Assembly: GCA_019119495.1 (NCBI GenBank)
Contig: DWWX01000030.1
Span: forward strand, 1-35,073
Length of the DNA: 35,073 nucleotides
Direction: 5' to 3'
Source of the DNA: Candidatus Gemmiger stercorigallinarum
Lineage (GTDB): Bacteria; Bacillota; Clostridia; Oscillospirales; Ruminococcaceae
Below, piece after piece: positions 18,454-25,865 of this stretch. How positions within the stretch are numbered: position 1 is the first letter of the stretch; every line of letters starts with the position of its first letter. Position numbers and translations under genes: made by a program. The notes beneath the pieces are model-generated. The model was not told the DNA's origin, searched no databases, and was given only the letters and a program-made list of their open reading frames with translations.

Positions 18454-18511
18454 CTGTCAGTCCGGTTCGGGGCGCTGCCACAGGGTGTGCCCCCGGCCGG
18501 GCTGGGCCGGT

Positions 18512-21500
18512 TTATCTGCGCCGTCGGCGCAGCCAGACCGCGCCGCCCAGGCCCGCCGCAGCCGCTGCCGCGGCGGCGGCCAGCCAGCCAACAGGCAGCG
18601 CGTCGCCGGTCTGGGGGATGGCCTGCTGCGGCGCGGACGGCGTGCCGGCTGCCGGGGCCGGCGTGGCAGTCGTCCCCGGCGCAGGGCTGGGGGTGGCTGC
18701 CGGCGGAGTGGTGGTGTTGACAAAATCTGCGGCCGCCGGTTCCGGGGCGGGCAGTATCGCGCCGTCCGGGCCGGCGATGCGGGTGATGCTGTCCAGCGCC
18801 GCCTGCAGCTGGCCCGCGCCGTCGTCGGTAACGGTGACTGCGACCTCGTAGCGGGACTGGTCCTTGGTCACGCCGCGGCCGGCCATGTCGGCGGCGGACC
18901 CGCTCTCGGTGATGGTGTAGTAGTAGGTGCCGGTCAGGCTGCCTACCACCGCGCGGGCCTGGTCCGGGGTCAGCTCGGCAGCCTGGGCGGCAGTCAGCAG
19001 CGGCTGCCGGGGGCGCGGTGCGCCGCGGCGGGCGGTCTCGGCGGTGGCGCCGCCCTCCTGCAGGGCAGCGTCCCCCGCCCCTGTACCGGGCGCGGGCATC
19101 GGGCTGGCGGCGGGGGTCTGCGCCGGCCTGGGCGAAGGCGCCGCTTCCTCCCCTTCCGGGTCCGATGCGCCGCCGTTCCCGGCGCCCCGGGCCGATTCTC
19201 CGGTGGCGGGGGCCGGGGTCTGCGCTGCGGCAGTCTCGCCGGTGGCGGCCGATTCCGCAGTGGCCGGGATGGAGGCCTCCGCCATGCGGGCGCGCAGCAC
19301 GGCCAGCGTATCGGCGTCCAGCAGGCGGGCAAAGTCCAGCACAAAATCGCCGGTGGGCACCGCGCCGCTCAGCGTCAGGGTGTCGGCGGTCAGCGGGATG
19401 GCCGCGTTGGGGTTGTTGTCCGCCCGGTCAGAGGGTGCAATGGCAAAGGTATAGCTTTCGCCTTCCTGCCAGTCGGTGCGGAAGCCGGTCAGCTCCTTGG
19501 TCACCGGCACCCGCACCGTGCCCGCCCCTGCCGGGAACTGCGCCCGGTAGCTGTTGGTAAAGGTCAGCAGGGCGGCGTCCGCCCCCACCGTGCCGGTATA
19601 GGTCCCGGTGCCGGCATCAAAGCTGCCGATGTCCGCCGGGTCGGCCGCGGCGCTTTCCAGCACAAAGCCGTCGGGCAGGGCGGCGGGATCCTCCACCACG
19701 GTGAAACCGCTGTTCTGCATGTCCGGCACCGTCAGGCTCTCGCCGGCCTGCAGCGTGAACCCGGCACTGCCGCTGCCGTCCAGCGCCAGCTGTTCCTGGC
19801 TGGAGGTCCCGTTCTGCCGGCGGGTGACGGTCAGGGTCTGGCCCGCCTTGCCGGGCACCGTCAGCGTAAAGGCAAAGCTCTGCCCGGCCGGCACCGTCAG
19901 CCCGGCGTCCGCGGTGACCGTTTTGGCGATGGTCAGGCTGGCGGGGGCGGCCAGCGCCAGGCGGCCGTTGTTGCCCTGGTAGGCCAGCACCCAGCTGTCC
20001 GGCAGGCTGCCACTCTGGTAGGTGGGGTAACAGGTGGTGTCGGCGGTATCGGTCAGGTTGCCTTCTCCCTTGGGGCGCACCAGGTCGGCCAGGTTGCCGA
20101 TGCGCGGCGCGTCGGCCCGGATGTACCAGCCGGAGCCGTCCCGCGCCACCGAGTTCTGCAAATTGGCCCCCAGCCGCCGGATAACGTAGGTGCGCGCGGT
20201 GACGGATGATCCCGCACCGGCGTAGTAGGTATCCTGGAAGTAATAGTAGATATTCGGGTCGAAGCTGGCGGCATCGGCGCGGACGGTGCAGTCAGGGTCG
20301 GTGTAAAGCGGGGTGTCCTCCTGGATATAGTAAAAGGGGTTGGTGGAGGCGGGGTTGAACTCGACGGTCGCATTGCCCACCGTCTCGCCGTCCAGCGCGT
20401 TGCCGGTGTACAGGTTGGAGTAGAAGTAGACCTGATGGGTGGCGTCGTCGGTGTGGGCGGCCAGGTACTCGCCGCTGACGCCGCCGGAGGCGGTGTTGGT
20501 GTTGAGGGTGCCGTCCGGGTTGAGCACGCCATCCTTCAGGCCGACGGTGTAGCACAGACGCAGTGGGTAGGCGTTGTTGGAGACGTTGTCAATGGGCGTG
20601 CCGTCCTCATCCAGCGTGATGGAATTGACCCGGATGGGAATGGCCGAGGCCGGCACTGCCACCCGCAGCGTCTGCATGCCGCCGGCGTCCTGATTGACGG
20701 TGACCAGGATATCGTCGATGTTGCCGCGGCCGTACACCGGGCTGTCAAAGGTTTTGCCGCCGTCGGCAGTCTCGAAATGCCCGGTATACGTATAGCGCAC
20801 CCCGCCGCCGGGCTGGGGTTCCGCGGCGGGCACAAAACCGTCCTCCAGTTCAAACGAGATGCCCGCCCACAGGATGGTCTTGATGGTATCCACCTGCATA
20901 TACTGGCCGATGGCGTCGTTGTACAGGATGTAACCGCTGTGGACCGGGTCTCCGCCCTCCACCTCGGTGGGACCTTTGGCGGTGCTGGTGATGCTGTCGA
21001 TAATGCGGCTGAAGGCGTCCCACAGCGCGTCGGCATCGGCCGCGGCAAAGTAACCGTCGGAATAATTGAGGCTGGTGGGGTCGTTCGGCTCCGGAGCCAC
21101 ATCCACGGTATAATTCTGCGGCCCGCCGGAGGTGGTGTACTGCACCTGCGGCGCGGTGTCCAGCCGGTACTGCTGCCAGGCGGTGTTGACGGCGTCCACC
21201 TGCGCCACGCCGGCGGGGGTGTAGACACCGGCGCTGCTCCAGTGGGCGGCGGGGTTCAGCACCAGGTCGGCCATGGCGGTCATGCCGGCATTTTGCTGGT
21301 TGGTCATAAAGCCGATGGTAAAGACACGGGCGCTTTGCCCCGGCTGGGCGTTGGGGTAATAGTGCGCGGTGACGGCGTTTTTGAAGTAGGCCGCCGTTAC
21401 CAGCGGCAGAAACCCGTTGCCGCTGTGGGGGTTGTTGTTGTCGCCGGTGCCGATGGGCGTGTTTTCGATGCCCAGCCACCAGTCGCCGCCGGACGACGCC

Positions 21501-22330
21501 CGCGAGAAGGTGGTGGGTGCGCCGTCGGACATGACGATCAGGTTGGGTACGCGGGTAAAGGTCTGGTCGTCGATCTCCACATCGGTATCGGTGGCGTTCA
21601 GCAGCATCTGCATGCCCTGGTAGATGCCTGCGTGGATGTTGGTGTAGGAATCCAGCGGGATGGTGGTCTGGTCAATGTTGCAGGTGACCTGCACGTTGCC
21701 GTTGTTGCCGTCGTCCTGGCCGGGGGTGGCGTTCCAGTAGCTGATGGCCAGGTAATCCCCCGCCGGCCGCGGCGTGACGGTGCCCAGCGAGAGCATCGTC
21801 TGCGCGCCGCGGTTGAACACCACAATGCCGATGCGGTTCTGGTCGTTGGCGTCCACCAGCGCGGCGATGGCGTCGTTGATGCCGTCCACCATGGCTTGTA
21901 CCCGGCTTTCGGCCTGGGTGGTCACGGTGCCGCGGCCGTTCTCGTACTGGCCCCAGGCCATGCTGGCCGAGAAATCCAGCACAAACACCACGTCTACCGG
22001 GGCGGTGGTCTCGGAGATGATCTGGGTGGAGGTGGCCAGCGCCGAGTAAGTCACCAGAAAATCGGAATCGTTCTCTACCGTGACAGTGCCGGCGTCACCC
22101 ACGAACTCGATGTTGCCGGTGTCCACCGACTTGTCCGTCCAGATGCGGCCGTCCAGCAGCGTCGAATCGTCGTCACCCAGGCTGACCAGGTAATCGTTGC
22201 GGGTGTCGGCATCGGCCACGCGGTCGGCGCCGGGGGTCGGGGCTGCCCGCGCGGCAGGCGCGGCCAATGTCAGCAGCAGCGCCGCAGCCAGCGAGGCCGC
22301 CGCGGCAGACAGGCAGAAATGTTTGGGCAT
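18512..22330 (-). CDS. Sortase-anchored surface protein with VWA and isopeptide pilin-like domains
   Basis: Predicted cell-wall adhesin or pilus-tip-like protein, 1272 aa. Signal peptide at residues 1-30 ending ARAA. VWA domain beginning near 112 with MIDAS motif DFSAS (119-123) and a later NLIVMSDGAP strand. Repeated beta-rich regions follow, including one with LTIAKTV and FAFTLTVPG. A C-terminal FctA/isopeptide-linkage type domain has VPVTKELTG (likely reactive Lys) and TYYYTITESG (catalytic Glu), but about 110 residues rich in A, P, E, T and S are inserted within it. The sorting signal is IPQTGD, then a hydrophobic alanine-rich segment and RRRRR. The ATG at 22330 has AAGGA upstream; an in-frame extension to 22651 lacks a signal peptide and crosses leader DNA. 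No sortase gene is in the window. Ligand unknown. Confidence 0.9.
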   Translation of the reverse strand: MPKHFCLSAAAASLAAALLLTLAAPAARAAPTPGADRVADADTRNDYLVSLGDDDSTLLDGRIWTDKSVDTGNIEFVGDAGTVTVENDSDFLVTYSALATSTQIISETTAPVDVVFVLDFSASMAWGQYENGRGTVTTQAESRVQAMVDGINDAIAALVDANDQNRIGIVVFNRGAQTMLSLGTVTPRPAGDYLAISYWNATPGQDDGNNGNVQVTCNIDQTTIPLDSYTNIHAGIYQGMQMLLNATDTDVEIDDQTFTRVPNLIVMSDGAPTTFSRASSGGDWWLGIENTPIGTGDNNNPHSGNGFLPLVTAAYFKNAVTAHYYPNAQPGQSARVFTIGFMTNQQNAGMTAMADLVLNPAAHWSSAGVYTPAGVAQVDAVNTAWQQYRLDTAPQVQYTTSGGPQNYTVDVAPEPNDPTSLNYSDGYFAAADADALWDAFSRIIDSITSTAKGPTEVEGGDPVHSGYILYNDAIGQYMQVDTIKTILWAGISFELEDGFVPAAEPQPGGGVRYTYTGHFETADGGKTFDSPVYGRGNIDDILVTVNQDAGGMQTLRVAVPASAIPIRVNSITLDEDGTPIDNVSNNAYPLRLCYTVGLKDGVLNPDGTLNTNTASGGVSGEYLAAHTDDATHQVYFYSNLYTGNALDGETVGNATVEFNPASTNPFYYIQEDTPLYTDPDCTVRADAASFDPNIYYYFQDTYYAGAGSSVTARTYVIRRLGANLQNSVARDGSGWYIRADAPRIGNLADLVRPKGEGNLTDTADTTCYPTYQSGSLPDSWVLAYQGNNGRLALAAPASLTIAKTVTADAGLTVPAGQSFAFTLTVPGKAGQTLTVTRRQNGTSSQEQLALDGSGSAGFTLQAGESLTVPDMQNSGFTVVEDPAALPDGFVLESAAADPADIGSFDAGTGTYTGTVGADAALLTFTNSYRAQFPAGAGTVRVPVTKELTGFRTDWQEGESYTFAIAPSDRADNNPNAAIPLTADTLTLSGAVPTGDFVLDFARLLDADTLAVLRARMAEASIPATAESAATGETAAAQTPAPATGESARGAGNGGASDPEGEEAAPSPRPAQTPAASPMPAPGTGAGDAALQEGGATAETARRGAPRPRQPLLTAAQAAELTPDQARAVVGSLTGTYYYTITESGSAADMAGRGVTKDQSRYEVAVTVTDDGAGQLQAALDSITRIAGPDGAILPAPEPAAADFVNTTTPPAATPSPAPGTTATPAPAAGTPSAPQQAIPQTGDALPVGWLAAAAAAAAAGLGGAVWLRRRRR

Positions 22331-22620
22331 GGTGGATCGTCCTTTCCGTTTTCGCATACAGGGCCGGCAGCAGCGCAGGAGCCATAAAAGTTTGAAGGTG
22401 CTGCGCAGCCTTGCGCACCCGCCGAAAAACGGCAGCCGCAGGGCGGAAGATGCACGGCCTTTTGCGATATCAGTATAGGACAGGAAAAGAGCAAATGCGG
22501 TCGAACGGTGCGGCGCGGGCCGCTTTTGGCCCGGGACGCTCCGGCGCGCGGGGGCCGGGCAAACGCCAGGCCCGGCACCCGGCCGGCAGCGCGGGGCAAA
22601 AATGCAGCCGCCCGGCAGGC
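22331..22620 (-). other. Leader and promoter region of the surface protein gene
   Basis: 290 bases without a supported gene. On the minus strand a weak promoter candidate, TTGCTC then TGATAT with a 16-base gap (about 22457-22495), leads to a leader of roughly 130 bases. That leader contains a small palindrome TGCGCA-4-TGCGCA near 22400-22420 and a CCG-TTTTT-CGG hairpin near 22421-22433. The part from 22500 to 22620 is very GC-rich and shows nothing I can name. Confidence 0.4.
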
Positions 22621-22677
22621 AAAAAAGAAAAATCCGCGTCCCGCACCGCAAACAACAAGCGGTGGAACGCGGATTTT
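22621..22677 (-). terminator. Terminator of tRNA-Thr
   Basis: Perfect 11-bp stem (22629-22639 with 22667-22677) with an inner 6-bp stem CACCGC/GCGGTG. On the minus strand it is followed by TTTTTCTTTTTT. It starts four bases after the tRNA CCA end. Confidence 0.9.
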
Positions 22678-22680
22678 ACC

Positions 22681-22756
22681 TGGAGCTGGCAACAGGAATC
22701 GAACCTGCAACCTGCTGATTACAAATCAGCTGCTCTGCCAGTTGAGCTATGCCAGC
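22681..22756 (-). tRNA. tRNA-Thr (TGT)
   Basis: Complete 76-base cloverleaf on the minus strand with encoded CCA. Acceptor GCTGGCA pairs with TGCCAGC. The anticodon loop TTTGTAA gives TGT (Thr), and the T arm has TTCGATT. A single-gene unit with its own promoter and terminator. Confidence 0.96.
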
Positions 22757-22767
22757 GAAGCGAATAT

Positions 22768-22797
22768 AGTGTAGCACAGCAGGGGCGGTTTTGTCAA
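22768..22797 (-). promoter_or_regulatory. Promoter of tRNA-Thr
   Basis: Minus strand: perfect -35 TTGACA (22792-22797), 18-base spacer, -10 TACACT (22768-22773). The predicted start falls only a few bases before the tRNA 5' end. Confidence 0.75.
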
Positions 22798-22868
22798 TCG
22801 GTCTGCGGGGCCTTTGGCAAAGGCGTGCGGCGGCACCCCCTGCCCCGGCCTGAAAGCCGGACGCACTG

Positions 22869-22911
22869 AAAAACCGCCCGCCGGGGCGAGAAACTCGCGG
22901 CCGGCGGGCGG
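22869..22911 (-). terminator. Terminator of the rpsF-ssb-rpsR operon
   Basis: 11-bp GC stem CCGCCCGCCGG (22874-22884) pairs with 22901-22911, and an inner CGAG/CTCG stem extends it. TTTTT follows on the minus strand. It lies about 35 bases after the rpsR stop. Confidence 0.9.
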
Positions 22912-22946
22912 CATGGTGGCTGCTTGTGCTGCCCGGTGCGTCAGGC

Positions 22947-23189
22947 TCAGTCGCTGACGTAGGGCATCAGGGCCATATGGCGGGCGCGCTTGATGGCAAC
23001 CGTCAGCTCACGCTGATGGAAAGCGCAGGTGCCGGTCACACGGCGGGGGATGATCTTGGCGCGCTCGGTGACGTACTTGCGCAGGCGCGGCAGATCCTTG
23101 TAGTCGATGCGCTCGATGCGGTCAACGCAGAAGCTGCAGACCTTGCGGCGGCCACGGTGCATCGGACGAGACGAACGATCGTTAGCCAT
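22947..23189 (-). CDS. rpsR: 30S ribosomal protein bS18
   Basis: Small-subunit protein that binds 16S rRNA as a dimer with S6. 80 aa, usual length. Conserved core [20 protein letters not shown] and [17 protein letters not shown]. The cysteines in KVCSFC and GTCAFH form a possible zinc site (Cys-rich S18 variant). ATG at 23189 follows AAGGAGGT. Third gene of the operon. rplI is not adjacent. Confidence 0.97.
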   Translation of the reverse strand: MANDRSSRPMHRGRRKVCSFCVDRIERIDYKDLPRLRKYVTERAKIIPRRVTGTCAFHQRELTVAIKRARHMALMPYVSD

Positions 23190-23226
23190 GTCAGGTTACC
23201 TCCTTGTTTCAGGATAGAAAGTCAAA

Positions 23227-23694
23227 TCAGAAGGGCAGGTCCCCCTCGTCCTCGATCAGCGCAAAGTCGTCGTTGGTGCCGGCGGAGTAGCTGGGCGCGG
23301 CGGGCTGCGGTGCGGGACGGGAATAGTCTGCCATGGGCGCGGGGGCCGGCTGGCCGCCCGCATTGGGGTTGGAGGACTTGGGCGCGGCAAAATTGACGTT
23401 GTTTGCCACGATCTCGACAGCCGTGCGGTTGTTGCCGTTTTTGTCCTGATAGCTGCGGCTCTGGATGCGGCCGTCAATGGCGATCAGAGAACCCTTGGAA
23501 AAGTAGCGGCAGACAAACTCTGCCGTGCGGTCCCAGGCCACAACGTCCAGGAAATCCGCCTGGTTCTGGCCGTTGGCGTCGCGGCGTCCGCGGTCGCAGG
23601 CGATGCGGAAGGACGCGACGTTTTTGCCGGTCGTGGTCTGGCGCAGCTGCGGGTCCGCCACCAGGCGGCCCATGATTGCAACAACATTCAGCAT
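23227..23694 (-). CDS. ssb: Single-stranded DNA-binding protein
   Basis: Coats ssDNA in replication and recruits partners through its C-terminal tip. 155 aa. OB fold at residues 1-105 (MLNVVAIMGRLVADPQL, FLDVVAWDRTAEF, DGRIQSRSYQDKNG). A P/A/N-rich linker is followed by the acidic tip DEGDLPF, a variant of DDDIPF. ATG at 23694 has GAGAGG upstream. Between rpsF and rpsR, the standard order. Confidence 0.97.
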   Translation of the reverse strand: MLNVVAIMGRLVADPQLRQTTTGKNVASFRIACDRGRRDANGQNQADFLDVVAWDRTAEFVCRYFSKGSLIAIDGRIQSRSYQDKNGNNRTAVEIVANNVNFAAPKSSNPNAGGQPAPAPMADYSRPAPQPAAPSYSAGTNDDFALIEDEGDLPF

Positions 23695-23709
23695 AGTGTC
23701 ATACCTCTC

Positions 23710-23994
23710 TTACTCTTCCTCAGCAACAATGATGCTGCGAAGAACACCCTCGGTGATGTTGTAAACACGCTCCAGCTCAGCCGGGAAATCGGGGCTGCTG
23801 GTAAACTTGATCACCGTGTAAACACCCTCGGTATTGTCCTCGATGGGATAGGCCAGGCGGCGCTTGCCCCAATCGTCGACAGAATCGATGGTGCCGTTCG
23901 CCTCGATCAGGGACTTGAACTTGCCGATCAGCGCGGCGGAAGCCTCCTCATCCAGGGTCGGGCTGGTAACCAACATGGTTTCGTACTTAGCCAT
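23710..23994 (-). CDS. rpsF: 30S ribosomal protein bS6
   Basis: Partner of S18 on the 30S platform. 94 aa. MAKYETMLVTSPTLDEE at the N-terminus, then DDWGKRRLAYPIEDNTEGVYTV in pieces typical of S6, ending in an acidic tail EEE. The ATG at 23994 was chosen for AAGGAGGTG about 8 bases upstream. The frame stays open to 24087 but runs through the structured leader. First gene of rpsF-ssb-rpsR. Confidence 0.97.
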   Translation of the reverse strand: MAKYETMLVTSPTLDEEASAALIGKFKSLIEANGTIDSVDDWGKRRLAYPIEDNTEGVYTVIKFTSSPDFPAELERVYNITEGVLRSIIVAEEE

Positions 23995-24021
23995 TTCTGT
24001 ACACCTCCTTTTGGACATAAG

Positions 24022-24087
24022 GCCCCTTTGTGCAAGGGGCAAGGATCTCCGGGCTTGTACGCCCGGAGGGTCGTGCCTGTGCGGCAC
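24022..24087 (-). promoter_or_regulatory. Structured 5' leader of rpsF; possible S6:S18 autoregulatory RNA
   Basis: The predicted transcript starts near 24089 and has a leader of about 95 bases with three hairpins in a row. These are GTGCC/GGCAC at 24073-24087, an 8-bp CTCCGGGC/GCCCGGAG at 24047-24068, and a 7-bp GCCCCTT/AAGGGGC at 24022-24040. A CCUCC in the stretch between the first two hairpins could pair with the GGAGG of the rpsF ribosome-binding site. S6:S18 repression through an mRNA leader is known in other bacteria. I cannot confirm that this fold matches that motif. Confidence 0.5.
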
Positions 24088-24095
24088 AGCAATTT

Positions 24096-24124
24096 ATTAT
24101 AGCAAGCAGCGGCGGGATTGTCAA
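24096..24124 (-). promoter_or_regulatory. Consensus promoter of rpsF-ssb-rpsR
   Basis: Minus strand: TTGACA (24119-24124), 17-base spacer ending in TGC (extended -10), TATAAT (24096-24101). A perfect sigma-A promoter. Confidence 0.93.
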
Positions 24125-24181
24125 GAGCTGCCGGCGCGATTTGACGCGCTTTTTTGCCCGTTCCCGCGCCAGCTGCCATAA

Positions 24182-24209
24182 CAAAACCCCCGCCGGCGTG
24201 CGGCAGGGG
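24182..24209 (-). terminator. Terminator of tRNA-Ser
   Basis: Nine-position GC stem with one mismatch (24187-24195 against 24201-24209) and a 5-base loop. TTTTG follows on the minus strand. It begins four bases after the tRNA CCA end and isolates tRNA-Ser from the rpsF promoter. Confidence 0.8.
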
Positions 24210-24213
24210 CTTG

Positions 24214-24305
24214 TGGCGGAAAGAAAGGGATTCGAACCCTTGAGGGCTTTAGGGGCCCTACACGATTTCCAGTCGTGCGCCTTAGACCAGCTCAGCCATC
24301 TTTCC
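24214..24305 (-). tRNA. tRNA-Ser (GGA)
   Basis: 92-base class II tRNA on the minus strand with encoded CCA. Acceptor GGAAAGA pairs with TCTTTCC. The anticodon loop CTGGAAA gives GGA (Ser). The long variable arm is a GGGCCCCTAAAGCCC-type hairpin, and the T arm has TTCGAAT. Confidence 0.96.
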
Positions 24306-24346
24306 ATATCCGCAGCCGACCGGCGGGCCGGTCAACTGCGTATGAT

Positions 24347-24375
24347 ATTATAACAGGCTGCCTGCGCAGTGTCAA
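24347..24375 (-). promoter_or_regulatory. Consensus promoter of tRNA-Ser
   Basis: Minus strand: TTGACA (24370-24375), 17-base spacer, TATAAT (24347-24352), a perfect match. A small hairpin GACCGG/CCGGTC (24319-24334) lies in the short pre-tRNA leader. Confidence 0.92.
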
Positions 24376-24474
24376 GCATTTTTTCGGGGAAAAGTGATTT
24401 TTATTTTAACGATCCCCATCGCCTTCGCCCGGCGGGGCGGCTGTTCCCCATCCCCTGCCGGAACATGCCGCCGG

Positions 24475-25083
24475 TCATTCTGCCAGCGCGGTTACCGGCC
24501 AGCCCAGCAGAGCGGCGGCCTGCCGGTCGTGGGTGACCAGCAGGGTATCCCGCCCGGCGGCCAGGCGCACCGCCGCGGCCGCGGCCTGCCCCACCAGCGC
24601 CCCGTCCATGCCGGTAAAAGGCTCGTCCAGCAAGAGCAGGTCGGCCCCGCGGCAGAGCAGCGCCCGCAGCAGGGCGGCGCGGCGTTTCTGCCCGCCGGAA
24701 AGCTTGGCCGCCGGCGTCTTCAGGTCGGCGTCGGCAAAGCCCAATGCCCGCAGCTCGGCTTCGGCCTCGGCGCGGGTCACGCCACGGCCGGTCAGGCAGA
24801 TGTTGTCCGCCGCGGTCAGCTGGGGGCAGAGCCGGTCCTCCTGGAACATGGCGGCGATGCGCCTTCCGGCCAGCCCTTCGATGCTGCCCGCGTCGGGCGT
24901 TTCCAGCCCCATCAGGATGCGCAGCAGCGTGGTCTTGCCCTGGCCGGAAGGCCCCATCAGCACGGTGGGGCCGTCGATGGTCAGGTCCACGCCGGCCAGC
25001 ACCTGGCGGCCGGTCTCCCCTGCCCTGCCGGCAGGCGCATCCCCGCCGCCGAAGGTTTTACACAGCCCCGTTACGCGGATCAT
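24475..25083 (-). CDS. ABC transporter ATP-binding protein, NitT/TauT (SsuB-like) type
   Basis: Energises the importer with the permease and binding protein upstream. 202 aa, shorter than the usual 240-260. Walker A GPSGQGKTT, Q-loop MFQEDRL, signature LSGGQKRR, Walker B LLLLDEPF and H-loop LVTHD are all present, so it should be active. A short G/A-rich insertion (GGGDAPAGRAGETG) follows the first strand. ATG at 25083 has GGGGAGGTGA upstream and overlaps the permease stop by 4 bases. The substrate cannot be told from the ATPase. Confidence 0.92.
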   Translation of the reverse strand: MIRVTGLCKTFGGGDAPAGRAGETGRQVLAGVDLTIDGPTVLMGPSGQGKTTLLRILMGLETPDAGSIEGLAGRRIAAMFQEDRLCPQLTAADNICLTGRGVTRAEAEAELRALGFADADLKTPAAKLSGGQKRRAALLRALLCRGADLLLLDEPFTGMDGALVGQAAAAAVRLAAGRDTLLVTHDRQAAALLGWPVTALAE

Positions 25084-25865
25084 GCGTTCACCTCCCCGCA
25101 CAGGCGTTTTTGGGCCAGCCGCAGCAGGCGTGCGGCAACGGCCGACAGTGACGCCGACAGCACCACGATGACCAGCGTCCAGGCAAAGACGTCGGGCGTG
25201 GTCAGGGTGATCTTGGCCCGGTAGAGGGCGTTGCCGATGCTGTCGTCCGGCAGGCCGATGACCTCGGCCGAGACGCCGCTTTTCCAGCACATGCCCATGG
25301 CAGCCGCGCAGCTCTCGCAGAAGGAGGGAAAAACGCCCGGCAGCCAGATATACCGCAGCCGCCGGGAAAGCGGCAGGCGGTAGACCTTTGCCATTTCCAC
25401 CAGCTGGCGGTCGGTGTCGGCAATGCCTGCGGCCACCCCCGCGTAGACCACCGGCAGCACATGGGTAAAGCTGACCACGACGGACAGGTTGTCGCTGCGC
25501 ACCCACAGCAGCGCAAGGATGACAAAACTGGCCACCGGCATGGCGCGGATCAGCTGCATCAGGGGGGAAAACAGCACCTCCACCGCCTTCCAGCGGGCGC
25601 CGGCAGCCCCCAGCGCGGCGCCGCAGACCACCGCCAGCACAAACCCCGCCAAAATGCGCAGCGCGCTGAAGGCGATGCGGTGCCAGAACCCGGCGGTGGG
25701 CAGCAGCCGGGCCAGGGCTTCCAGCGTGCCCAGCGGCGTGGTCAGAAACAGCCCGCCGTGGCCCAGCCCCATGGCCGCCAGCTGCCAGACGACCAGCCAA
25801 AACGCAATGGCGCCTGCCTTTTGCCAAAGCAGGCGCCTGCGTTTTTTCTTGTCAGGCCGCGGCAT
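25080..25865 (-). CDS. ABC transporter permease, NitT/TauT (SsuC-like) type
   Basis: Inner-membrane channel of the importer, 261 aa from ATG 25865. Six hydrophobic segments follow a basic start (PDKKKRRR). The cytoplasmic EAA-type loop that docks the ATPase is EMAKVYRLPLSRRLRYIWLP. An ATG at 25886 would add seven residues; neither start has a strong ribosome-binding site, and translation is probably coupled to the binding-protein gene it overlaps. The three-gene set runs binding protein, permease, ATPase. Confidence 0.9.
   Translation of the reverse strand: MPRPDKKKRRRLLWQKAGAIAFWLVVWQLAAMGLGHGGLFLTTPLGTLEALARLLPTAGFWHRIAFSALRILAGFVLAVVCGAALGAAGARWKAVEVLFSPLMQLIRAMPVASFVILALLWVRSDNLSVVVSFTHVLPVVYAGVAAGIADTDRQLVEMAKVYRLPLSRRLRYIWLPGVFPSFCESCAAAMGMCWKSGVSAEVIGLPDDSIGNALYRAKITLTTPDVFAWTLVIVVLSASLSAVAARLLRLAQKRLCGEVNA

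Noticed and set aside
18517-18540. GC palindrome CTGCGCC/GGCGCAG as a regulatory site
   Set aside because: It falls in the arginine codons of the surface protein's C-terminal tail and is explained by coding sequence.
20435-22387. 650-residue open frame antisense to the surface protein
   Set aside because: Composition (V, G, H, D) is that of a reverse-complement shadow. The opposite strand has the signal peptide, VWA motif and sorting signal.
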